Source: an uncultured Bacteroidota bacterium (lineage in GTDB: Bacteria > Bacteroidota > Bacteroidia > Chitinophagales > Chitinophagaceae). Taken from it: DNA of 64,000 bases. Position 1 is the stretch's first letter; each line of letters opens with the position of its first letter. A program made the position numbers and the translations under genes. Below, in pieces: positions 55,559 to 62,148 of the stretch. The notes under the pieces are model-generated. The model was given only the letters and a program-made list of their open reading frames with translations, made no database searches and was not told the DNA's origin. The stretch lies in assembly GCA_903837525.1 (NCBI GenBank), contig CAILUU010000026.1:1-64000 (forward strand). The letters are read 5' to 3'.

Positions 55559-55661
55559 TACTATTGTAATTACCAAGTTTGCTTTGATAATTGGAAACAT
55601 CCCAAATAATACATTTTGAAGAAGGCGTTCCAAGTATTTTGCCCAAGCTTTCTAAACAGAA
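55500..55661 (-). pseudogene. 3' gene relic upstream of the 54988 lipoprotein
   Basis: The minus strand reads 53 codons with protein-like composition and no ATG: SLGKILGTPSSKCIIWDVSNYQ...NSIHPRENNFVRLLLNENLSC then stop. It has no N terminus; the next gene upstream stops at 55668. Its last dozen residues are duplicated at 56149. No family recognised. Interpreted as the truncated end of a lost gene. Confidence 0.45.
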
Positions 55662-55667
55662 TCAAAT

Positions 55668-56111
55668 CTAATAAGAAGTATCAACTTTAATTTCGCCATC
55701 TGTTAATTCAGCATTTTTTACTTTACCAAGTAAATGTGTAGAATCAAATAAACTCCAAATATGCCAAATTTTACGCCATTTACCAGTTAAATTAGCAACA
55801 TGTACTGGGTTCGTTACATCAATATTTAATACACTAAACCAGTTATACATTGCGTTTCTAAAATTGTTACTTCTAAACAAAATTTTATAATCATCATCGG
55901 TTAATTTAGGAACTAGAATATCATCTAATGTATATTTTCTGGAAGATTTGTCATATTTCAGTTTACCTGCTTCTGCCATTTTTTCTAAATCACTACTTAA
56001 GAATTCTTCAAATTGAAATTTTTCAGTTGTTAGATTGGCAACAGTATTAATTTTCGAACCACCACCATTACAAGAGGCGAAAATGATAAGAAAAAAAAGC
56101 AACTTTTTCAT
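55668..56111 (-). CDS. Hypothetical lipoprotein, 147 aa
   Basis: No family recognised. Signal peptide KKLLFFLIIFASC with lipobox Cys at about residue 15, then NGGGSK spacer and a soluble domain of about 120 residues: FQFEEFLSSDLEKMAEAGKLKYDKSSRKYTLDDILVPKLTDDDYKILFRSNNFRNAMYNWFSVLNIDVTNPVHVANLTGKWRKIWHIWSLFD. The Trp-rich KWRKIWHIW patch is notable. Its ATG and leader are within the 107-bp repeat shared with the neighbouring lipoprotein gene, although the mature proteins are not visibly related. Minus strand like all genes of the strip. Confidence 0.65.
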   Translation of the reverse strand: MKKLLFFLIIFASCNGGGSKINTVANLTTEKFQFEEFLSSDLEKMAEAGKLKYDKSSRKYTLDDILVPKLTDDDYKILFRSNNFRNAMYNWFSVLNIDVTNPVHVANLTGKWRKIWHIWSLFDSTHLLGKVKNAELTDGEIKVDTSY

Positions 56112-56207
56112 GTTGTAATAAATTTAATATAAATATAAGGTCTATTTTTCAACACGACAAATTCTCATTTAAAAGCAACCTCACAATATTGTCTTGCCTT
56201 TCGTGTA
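56101..56207. repeat. ~107-bp direct repeat, copy 2
   Basis: Counterpart of 55451-55558, 650 bases away in the same orientation. Here the lipoprotein ATG (56111) is intact. Confidence 0.85.
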
Positions 56208-56400
56208 ATTGATAGTATTCCTGAACCCCACTTTTAGTTGATTTTAAAACTTAAATTTTTTTAGTTGTACTTCTTTAGGCAAAATAAATATAGATGGGGT
56301 TATAGTAATAGCCATATCTCTAGAATCGCCTCTTGCACAAAAATTTTAAATAAAGTTATTGGGCAAATGATAGAGATGAATAGTTTAACGTATGCTACAG
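56149..56400 (-). pseudogene. Gene-fragment-rich spacer (two minus-strand relic ends, one possible plus-strand fragment)
   Basis: Three short open stretches without starts. Minus 56149-56250: STKSGVQEYYQLHERQDNIVRLLLNENLSC, sharing its end with the relic at 55500. Minus 56244-56345: CARGDSRDMAITITPSIFILPKEVQLKKFKF, protein-like but unassigned. Plus, around 56340-56412: ILNKVIGQMIEMNSLTYATDELS, weakly reminiscent of a type IX sorting-domain core. Each looks like debris from rearrangement. Assignment is uncertain because the pieces are short. Confidence 0.35.
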
Positions 56401-56410
56401 ATGAGTTAAG

Positions 56411-56959
56411 TTAAATAAATTCTATACTTTCTATTTCTAGTTCAAAAGAGCCTTCCCTTTTTTCATTGGTAGAAATTCCAATTCTTACTATACTCTCTAA
56501 AATTTTATTGTTAGTTTTATTGCCGGTTGGTTCACCAATTACTTCTTCTATAAAATCAGTAAGGTTTAAGGAAACTGTTTCCCATTTATTTATTTCTTTA
56601 GCCTTAAAGTCATTCTTATATGCAGCCTCATACCATCTACGACTATTCTCTAGCGTAAACGAATATTTTTGACTGGTGGATCTAAATTTTATTTTTACAG
56701 TTTTATATTGCGATAAATCAACCTTACCGAAAGTTGATTTTGTTGAAACAAAACCACCACGGTTTTCTAATGAAACAAACCCTTTAACAATAATTGAAGT
56801 GGTATCATATTTAAGTTGGGCCTCCGATAATCCACCCATTACATTATCGCTTAGTATTACCCAATTGGTAGTTCTGTTTGTAGAAGTGCCAAAATCTATT
56901 TTATAAGGTTTATCGGAAGTAAGCATAAATAGCGGCAAAAGCAAGGATAAAATTTTCAT
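56411..56959 (-). CDS. CIA30-family (complex I intermediate-associated-like) protein, exported
   Basis: 182 residues. Short signal-like start (MKILSLLLPLFMLTSD) followed by the CIA30 jelly-roll: NWVILSDNVMGGLSEAQLKYDTTSIIVKGFVSLENRGGFVSTKS (the DNVMGG-S and LENRGGF motifs are diagnostic), then KFRSTSQKYSFTLEN, YKNDFKAKEINKWETVSLNL and RIGISTNEKREGSFELEIESIEF. Bacterial members are carbohydrate-binding-like and mostly of unknown role; despite the name there is no link to respiratory complex I here. Single gene in the accessory strip. Confidence 0.85.
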   Translation of the reverse strand: MKILSLLLPLFMLTSDKPYKIDFGTSTNRTTNWVILSDNVMGGLSEAQLKYDTTSIIVKGFVSLENRGGFVSTKSTFGKVDLSQYKTVKIKFRSTSQKYSFTLENSRRWYEAAYKNDFKAKEINKWETVSLNLTDFIEEVIGEPTGNKTNNKILESIVRIGISTNEKREGSFELEIESIEFI

Positions 56960-57038
56960 GTGTGTATCTTTTCATCAATAACAATTAAAGCAAGATATAG
57001 TTCTGCATTTGTTTCCTTTTAAAATTTATTTATTTTTT

Positions 57039-57383
57039 TTAACTTGTAATTTCCCAATAAAATATATACGCATTTAAACCCATGTAAAATATTGCTGGCA
57101 AAGAAATCCAGAGACTATCTTTCAACTTAACTCTTACAATTAAACCAAGCAACATTAATAGGGCAAGTCCACCAGAAGATATTAATAAAACAGGTTTAAA
57201 TAATAAACCTACTAATAGCCCAATAGCACCCAAAATTTCTAGGATAATTGTCAAAAGTCCTAATTTCTCTAATTTGAAGCGTTTAAATTCACTTTTCATA
57301 TGAGGTGAAATGAAGTATGATATAGAATATGCTAAAAATGATAAACTTGAAATTAAAACACTCGAAATAAATAAATAATTCAT
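57039..57383 (-). CDS. DoxX-like small membrane protein (second of a tandem pair)
   Basis: About 114 residues with four predicted membrane helices. The conserved DoxX-like stretch is FKLEKLGLLTIILEILGAIGLLVGLLFKPVLLISSGGLALLMLLGLIVRVKLKD. The track start at 57425 adds 14 residues that overlap the upstream gene; Met at 57383 (MNYLFISSVLISS) lies 2 bases after the upstream TAG, so translational coupling is likely. The family includes quinol-oxidase-associated and thiol-related proteins, but the role of these short forms is unknown. Confidence 0.75.
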   Translation of the reverse strand: MNYLFISSVLISSLSFLAYSISYFISPHMKSEFKRFKLEKLGLLTIILEILGAIGLLVGLLFKPVLLISSGGLALLMLLGLIVRVKLKDSLWISLPAIFYMGLNAYIFYWEITS

Positions 57384-57385
57384 AG

Positions 57386-57730
57386 CTAAATTATATCTAA
57401 TGAAACTAATACAATGAAAACACATAAAATCAAGAAAAATAATGAGGGTAAGCGTTTAAAAAATGGATTTTTTATTTTGAAATGGAAATATTGAGCAGCT
57501 AACATAAAAAAGCCCATAAGAATAGAAGGAATAAGAATTAATAATGGATACCAAATTCCTACGATTAATAAAGTTGCCAGAGAAATTTTAGATGCTCCTA
57601 CAAAGGTTCGGATTAAATCACTTAGTCCAAATTCTTTAAATTCTTTAATGATTACATCATATCGTAAAATCCAAACATAGGCAACTGATGTTGCTACAAC
57701 AATTTGTGCCAAAAGAAGGAAAGTTGTCAT
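57386..57730 (-). CDS. DoxX-like small membrane protein (first of a tandem pair)
   Basis: 114 residues, four membrane helices: LLLAQIVVATSVAYVWILRY, then FGLSDLIRTFVGASKISLATLLIVGIWYPLLILIPSILMGFFMLAAQYFHFKIKNPFFKRLPSLFFLILCVFIVLVSL. It has the LxxLxxxxKxxLAxLLxxG pattern of DoxX-like proteins. Same length and topology as the next gene, suggesting an old tandem duplication or a hetero-oligomer. Gene order on the minus strand: this gene, then 57039-57383. Confidence 0.75.
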   Translation of the reverse strand: MTTFLLLAQIVVATSVAYVWILRYDVIIKEFKEFGLSDLIRTFVGASKISLATLLIVGIWYPLLILIPSILMGFFMLAAQYFHFKIKNPFFKRLPSLFFLILCVFIVLVSLDII

Positions 57731-57858
57731 TTTTTATTTTTTTTTAGTTGTGGTTTCTGTTACGTCCTACATATCGAGAAATTCGCCTTTATTATATTTC
57801 AAAACATAAAATTAATCAATCAGTTAGTTTCAAGTTAGCAACTTCGCTCAAGCATGAC

Positions 57859-57991
57859 GCCCAACGTTTTCGGGGCTTGCGTTCGGCGGGCTTTCGGAGC
57901 CTCTCCTGTCTAAACGCACCCAAGTTTATTTACTGCTTAATGTTTATATTCCCTCGTCTGCCCGCTGACGCAATTGTCCCGTGTTATAAGG
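57859..57991 (-). repeat. attC-like structured spacer, 133 bp
   Basis: On the minus strand, TTATAACACGGG starts and CGAAAACGTTGGGC ends the element; GTTGGGC is a full match to the integron core consensus GTTRRRY. The inner arms TTGCGTCAGCGGGC and GCCCGCCGAACGCAA pair over about 14 bp with one unpaired base, around a loop of roughly 68 bases. It starts about 36 bases after the stop of the gene at 58027. GC-richer than its surroundings. No integrase gene in the window; an attC identity is inference. Confidence 0.4.
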
Positions 57992-58026
57992 ATGTGCGCC
58001 ACACAGAGTTTTTGTCGGTGCTATTA

Positions 58027-58281
58027 TTAAATTTGATGTGAATAAGAATCTTCGTCCGGATATAGTTTTGAACTGTTTAGATTTGTATGAATACCATTTT
58101 CGTCAATGTCTATGTAATATATTTCGTCTGGTTTGATTTTATTTAATAATTCAATACGCTTACTAATTACAACTAAAGCGTCAGGATAACTTTGAGTTAA
58201 ATTATGTTCGTCAAAATACCTTTTAGCGATTTTATGTCCCTTGTGGAATGTCCTGATAATTATTTGTTGAAACTTTTGCAT
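58027..58281 (-). CDS. Hypothetical protein, 84 aa
   Basis: No family recognised. Small, soluble, no signal peptide: basic helical first half (KFQQIIIRTFHKGHKIAKRYFDEHNLTQSYPDALVVISKRIELLNKI) then an acidic end (KPDEIYYIDIDENGIHTNLNSSKLYPDEDSYSHQI). Codon use and composition resemble real coding sequence. Placed as a single gene between structured spacers in the accessory strip. Could be a small DNA- or protein-binding factor, but nothing shows this. Confidence 0.55.
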   Translation of the reverse strand: MQKFQQIIIRTFHKGHKIAKRYFDEHNLTQSYPDALVVISKRIELLNKIKPDEIYYIDIDENGIHTNLNSSKLYPDEDSYSHQI

Positions 58282-58370
58282 AATATTTTTGTCTTTGAAA
58301 TTATTCGTCTAGTCTTTTTGTTGTCATTTTGCAAATTCAATGTTGGCGGCAGTTTAATTTCGTTACACAG

Positions 58371-58787
58371 TTAATTAGTTTCTAGCTTATTCTCCACCAA
58401 TTCACTTCTGTCAAAGCTTTTAACAAAGAAAAAGTGGTAAACATTTATGTTGCCACTTAGTCCTCCAGATTCGGAAACTGGGAATGCATTCAATAATTTC
58501 CAACCTTTTCCACCTAAATAATTTAAGGCATCCACGGTTGACTTGAATTTTTTAACTTTTCCAGACACTTCATCTTTAATCCTGGTATCTTTAAAACTAA
58601 AAAGACTTCTTCCTTCGCCGAAGTCAATGTCAATTGTAATTTTGTTTGAGAATAGTCTTCCTTGCGAGGTCATTTCACAGAATTGGTCAATCCTCGCAGT
58701 GTCTGATTGTGCAAATGACAACATTGGAATAGATGTTAAGAAGATAAATGTCAATCGCTTAAGTAGGTTTACTTTTTTGTGGTTCAT
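58371..58787 (-). CDS. Hypothetical secreted protein, 138 aa
   Basis: Signal peptide LLKRLTFIFLTSIPMLSFAQ; mature part about 115 residues. Pattern: DQFCEMTSQGRLFSNKITIDIDFGEGRSLFSFKDTRIKDEVSGKVKKFKSTVDALNYLGGKGWKLLNAFPVSESG, then a beta end NVYHFFFVKSFD. The phrase F-x-S-x-x-DALNYLG-x-x-GWKL is common in short Bacteroidota proteins of unknown function (from memory). Likely periplasmic. Single gene; its stop is followed directly by CTGTGTAACG...CTGCCGCCAACATTG, a spacer with a TAAC/GCCAAC flavour like the neighbouring structured gaps. Confidence 0.65.
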   Translation of the reverse strand: MNHKKVNLLKRLTFIFLTSIPMLSFAQSDTARIDQFCEMTSQGRLFSNKITIDIDFGEGRSLFSFKDTRIKDEVSGKVKKFKSTVDALNYLGGKGWKLLNAFPVSESGGLSGNINVYHFFFVKSFDRSELVENKLETN

Positions 58788-58901
58788 AGTTATTTTATTT
58801 TGGGTTGTTTTAGGAAGGTTTCTACCTTAAACATACCTATTTTTTTTACATATCCAGTTTTTCGTTTTCAGTTTATTTTGTAGTGATACGTGAGGGTAAT
58901 T

Positions 58902-58958
58902 GCACATAACACAATATTACACGAAACCCCCACTTTTTGGGTAGCTGATGTTACGGGC
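58902..58958 (-). repeat. Second attC-like hairpin spacer, 57 bp
   Basis: Minus strand: GCCCGTAACATCAGCTACCC-AAAAAGT-GGGGGTTTCGTGTAATATTGTGTTATGTGC. Outer TAACA/TGTTA and inner CCC/GGG arms pair; it begins only 5 bases beyond the stop of the gene ending at 58964, the place where an integron cassette carries its attC. Core boxes deviate from consensus, so confidence is low. Confidence 0.35.
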
Positions 58959-58963
58959 ATAAT

Positions 58964-59434
58964 TTATTTTACGCCCTCTATTAATGCCTTAACACAATTG
59001 TCATACTCAATTAACAAATCAGGATTTTGGTTCTTTTCTCTTGTGTAGAGTATGTATGGTTGCATTTTTTTATTAAACTTTATAAATGAAGTACCCATAA
59101 ACCTTTTGATTACATACTTGTCATAAACTCCAATGTTGTAACCAATACTTATATCTTCAAAAATATTAAGCTGTTTTTTAACCTCATTATGTAAAGCGGT
59201 ATCAGAAATAATGATATTTATTAAACTATCACTATCGTTGATGTATTTAATTCTTTTATTAATCGCACTTATGTGGCTTTTGTCTCTTGCTTCTAGTGAA
59301 TGAAGAGTTTCAACTTTTTTTTGCCATTCATCTTGATGTTTTTGCGTCTGAACAGACCATATTATACTAAACAAAATACTTATTGCAGCTAATACTTCAA
59401 AAATTAATTTGTAAGAAAACGTCGTTTTTATCAT
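58964..59434 (-). CDS. Membrane-anchored DUF4760-like protein
   Basis: 156 residues. One N-terminal membrane helix (YKLIFEVLAAISILFSIIWSV), a charged coiled-coil-like stretch (TQKHQDEWQKKVETLHSLEARDKSHISAINKRIKYI), then a helical domain resembling DUF4760: EVKKQLNIFEDISIGYNIGVYDKYVIKRFMGTSFIKFNKKMQPYILYTRE. The N-terminal anchor plus cytoplasmic helical domain is the usual layout of that family; its function is unknown, though DUF4760 proteins are often found in accessory or defence-rich regions. Single gene, followed at once by an attC-like hairpin. Confidence 0.6.
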   Translation of the reverse strand: MIKTTFSYKLIFEVLAAISILFSIIWSVQTQKHQDEWQKKVETLHSLEARDKSHISAINKRIKYINDSDSLINIIISDTALHNEVKKQLNIFEDISIGYNIGVYDKYVIKRFMGTSFIKFNKKMQPYILYTREKNQNPDLLIEYDNCVKALIEGVK

Positions 59435-59860
59435 AATCTTGTTTTTATATAATTTTATTTAATAAACCCGATTTAAAAGTAGGTTTTTCTTTTCATTCAT
59501 TTGATTCGTTTATTTCAAATCAAAAACATTTCCATGATATAAATGAATGAAATTGAAACTTAGATTTTAATCTGTACTCTTTTTTGGTGGAGATTTTACA
59601 GATAATTATTTCAATTTAAGAATTTTATAGCACAATTTATGAAGCCGATACTATAATATTTTCCAGCCATGTTTGCATCCACCACATCGTTGTTTGTGCA
59701 GCTCGAACCAAAGTGCAGCAATGCAAACAGCCGAAGTTTGAACGTCAAGCCCGGCTTGTACAAAACCCAATGTAGTGCGTTCGTGGCTCTAATCCAACTT
59801 ATCTTCAGCGTTTATGTTCAACTGTTGAATAGTTTTTTTTGCAACTAGCTATCTAAAAAA
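59435..59860. other. 426-base gap with a GC-richer structured part
   Basis: The first 220 bases are AT-rich with nothing clear. From about 59670 the composition changes: TGTTTGCAT (59670) and ATGCAAACA (59721) form a perfect 9-bp inverted pair, and GCCGAAGTTTGAACGTCAAGCCCGGC (59730-59755) is an imperfect palindrome. No ORF. It bounds the accessory strip on the plsX side. Confidence 0.5.
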
Positions 59861-60802
59861 TTACTTTACAAAACTCTCTTTCATCTTTTCCATTAAACCA
59901 CTTTGTAGCATACGCTGTGCTGTTACTAACATATTTTTAAAAGCTGTTGCGCAACTTATACCGTGGCCAATAATTACTGGTTTGGCTACACCAAGTATGG
60001 GTACACCACCATAAATTTCAAAGTTAAAACGGTTAAAATGTTCATCATTTAAGCCTCTACGTTTGGCAATATCGTAAATGCTTTCGGCTAATTTTAACAC
60101 CACATTTCCAGTAAAGCCATCGCATACCATTACCTCGGCTTTTGCGGTTAAAATATCTCTGCCTTCTATATTACCCTTAAAATTTAATTGCGTATTTTCT
60201 TTTAAAAGTGGGTAGGTGGCTTGTGCTAATAAATTGCCCTTGCCTTCTTCCTCGCCAAGGTTTACTAACCCTACCTGCGGATTTTGGAACCCTAAAATAT
60301 ATTTGCTAAAAAGACTACCTAGTACCGCAAATTGGTTTAGGTTTTCGGGTTTGCTATCGGCATTAAGCCCAACATCTACTAGTAAACCTAACTTTCCATC
60401 TTCTCTGGGCATGTAGGCCCCAATAGTTGGGCGTAGTACACCGGGTATAGTTTTAATGCTAAATAGTGCACCCACCATCATTGCACCAGTGTTACCTGCA
60501 CTTATAAACGCATCTGTTTTTGCTGTTGCTAATAAATTAAAACCTAGGGCTATAGATGATTGTTGTTTTTCTTTTAATGCCTTTGTGGGGTGTTCGTTCA
60601 TTTCAATTACTTGCTGGGCATGTACAATCGTGTACGTACCAGTGGGTAAGGGGTTAGATAGTATGCACTCCTCAATTTGTGGCTGATTACCTATTAAGGT
60701 TAGATGAATATCGGTGGGGTTAGTTGCTAAATATTCTGCTACGCCTTTTACAGCTTGTAGTGGGGCATAGTCGCCTCCCATCATGTCTAAAGCAATATTC
60801 AT
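59861..60802 (-). CDS. plsX: Phosphate acyltransferase PlsX
   Basis: Makes acyl-phosphate from acyl-ACP for the first acylation of glycerol-3-phosphate in phospholipid synthesis. The 313 residues show MNIALDMMGGDYAPLQAVKG, EMNEHPTKALKEKQQSSIALGFNLLATAKTDAFISAGNTGAMMVGALF, GLLVDVGLNADSKPENLNQFAVLG, GLVNLGEEEGKGN and VMVCDGFTGNVVLKLAES. Third in the DUF177-rpmF-plsX order, a classic bacterial arrangement linking ribosome and membrane synthesis. The gap to rpmF is 121 bases. Confidence 0.97.
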   Translation of the reverse strand: MNIALDMMGGDYAPLQAVKGVAEYLATNPTDIHLTLIGNQPQIEECILSNPLPTGTYTIVHAQQVIEMNEHPTKALKEKQQSSIALGFNLLATAKTDAFISAGNTGAMMVGALFSIKTIPGVLRPTIGAYMPREDGKLGLLVDVGLNADSKPENLNQFAVLGSLFSKYILGFQNPQVGLVNLGEEEGKGNLLAQATYPLLKENTQLNFKGNIEGRDILTAKAEVMVCDGFTGNVVLKLAESIYDIAKRRGLNDEHFNRFNFEIYGGVPILGVAKPVIIGHGISCATAFKNMLVTAQRMLQSGLMEKMKESFVK

Positions 60803-60923
60803 TATAGATTGGTATTAATTAATACTACAAACATACGTAGGGTAGGGGTAAAAAAAAATTCTAAGTGTTAAATTCAATTAAGAATCTATCACTTAGAACA
60901 TAAAGCCATACGGCAAAATATTA

Positions 60924-61118
60924 TTATGCTTTTAGCGGAGCTTTCTCTGCTACTAATTTTCCTTTGTAATACAACTTTCCTTCGCTTACGTGAGCACGGT
61001 GGCGTACATGTGTTTCGCCAGTAGTACTGTCTACACTTAAAGTAGTTTCTACTGCCTTGTAATGTGTTCTTCTTTTTGCACTGCGTTGTTGACTATGTCG
61101 CCTTTTTGGATTTGGCAT
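60924..61118 (-). CDS. rpmF: 50S ribosomal protein L32
   Basis: 64-residue basic ribosomal protein: MPNPKRRHSQQRSAKRRTHYKAVETTLSVDSTTGETHVRHRAHVSEGKLYYKGKLVAEK. PNPKRRHSxxRxxKRR is the family start. The zinc-ribbon Cys residues seen in many L32 proteins are absent (a Cys-minus form). 24 bases downstream of DUF177, so co-transcribed with it. Confidence 0.96.
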   Translation of the reverse strand: MPNPKRRHSQQRSAKRRTHYKAVETTLSVDSTTGETHVRHRAHVSEGKLYYKGKLVAEKAPLKA

Positions 61119-61142
61119 ATCTGTAAATTTTAATTTTTAGTA

Positions 61143-61694
61143 TTATTGTTTTTTACTTTTCGTTTTTTTAAACTGCTCTAATCCTTGCCAAATATCGTTA
61201 GCAGGTATTTCTACAGCATTTTGTACCATTGCTTTTAGTTTATCTAAAACTTCTTTATTGCACAATGGACCCCCAACTGTTGCACACATTTTTTGGGTAG
61301 GAAAACTCAATTGTACAAATTCATAAATCCACTCGGCCACATCAATGTGGCTTTCGGTTTTAGAAATATACTGTACATCAGGGTCTTCCTCTTGTGCATT
61401 CATTTCATCGGGGTTGTCAACTAATTTTACTAGCATGTTAAACTCATCCCAAATATCTAAGGGTAATGGATTTCCACACCTATCGCAATCTGCAGTTGCT
61501 TTGCCACCAATTTCAAATTTAAGTAGCATAAAACTACTTTTTTTATCAATTTGCAGCTTTACATTTGCCGTGCAATTCGTAAAATCTGTTGCTCCTTTAT
61601 CTACAAAGAACTTGTCGCCCACCTCATATTCATACTCATGTATTCCGGGCTTTAACCCCACAAAAGCTATTTCAAAAATCCGCTTATTAGCCAT
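61143..61694 (-). CDS. DUF177 (YceD-like) protein
   Basis: The family is tied to 23S rRNA or L32 accumulation in bacteria and plants and is almost always encoded before rpmF. The 183 residues carry the conserved Cys-containing stretch ATADCDRCGNPLPLDIWDEFNMLVKL and the DPDVQYIS...IDVAEWIYEFVQLSFP block. The end has CNKEVLDKL, then basic EQFKKTKSKKQ. The track start at 61757 adds 21 residues that cover the promoter; Met at 61694 (MANKRIFEIAFVGLKPG) is the family-like start. First gene of the operon with rpmF and plsX. Confidence 0.9.
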   Translation of the reverse strand: MANKRIFEIAFVGLKPGIHEYEYEVGDKFFVDKGATDFTNCTANVKLQIDKKSSFMLLKFEIGGKATADCDRCGNPLPLDIWDEFNMLVKLVDNPDEMNAQEEDPDVQYISKTESHIDVAEWIYEFVQLSFPTQKMCATVGGPLCNKEVLDKLKAMVQNAVEIPANDIWQGLEQFKKTKSKKQ

Positions 61695-61715
61695 TACGGT
61701 TTGTTTAAAGGACGG

Positions 61716-61723
61716 CAAAGGTA
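61716..61723 (-). promoter_or_regulatory. -7 element (TACCTTTG) for DUF177-rpmF-plsX
   Basis: CCCTACCTTTGCCGTCC on the minus strand, 21 bases before the ATG at 61694. Shares TACCTTTGCCG with the rplK and rpoB promoters. Confidence 0.6.
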
Positions 61724-61767
61724 GGGAGTTTTTTGCAGTTTTATATAAAAAACTCACAAAATATTGA

Positions 61768-62148
61768 GTGTTTCTTACATTTTTTGAAGTTTTTAGTGGT
61801 TTATATAAAAATGGGATAAAAAACTGGCTTTACACTATTCAATAAAGTACATTTTTAAGTTTAAAGCAATAGACAACGCTTGGCAATTGGGTGATGGTTA
61901 CTCTTACTATTTTTAGGCATTTAAGGTCTTATACTTTACTTGTTATAAGTTGATGTGTATCTATCAAAATAAGGATCTCACAATGCAACTGAGAATACAA
62001 AGAATTTATGTACAGTGGTTATTTCTGCTTTGTGACCTTTGTGGTTTGTATAAAATAAAAAAATATCAATTTTGAGACAGTTTGTTTCTTTATTTTTTAC
62101 GTTTTGGTATATTGCTTAGTCATCCTTTTTTAATACTTTTATTTAGTT
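61768..62148. other. 381-base gap between divergent DUF177 and DUF3810 genes
   Basis: AT-rich, no ORF of note. Contains the phrase CTTTGTGACCTTTGTGGTTTG (62029-62049), similar in style to TTTACGTCTTTGCGACTCTTCGG before mnmE; such phrases look like dispersed Bacteroidota intergenic sequence. No RNA gene recognised. Confidence 0.4.

Noticed and set aside
57748-58041. Plus-strand ORF MWFLLRPTYREIRLYY... (97 aa)
   Set aside because: It runs through the structured GC-richer spacer, with low-complexity translation and no start signal; the spacer structure explains the open frame.
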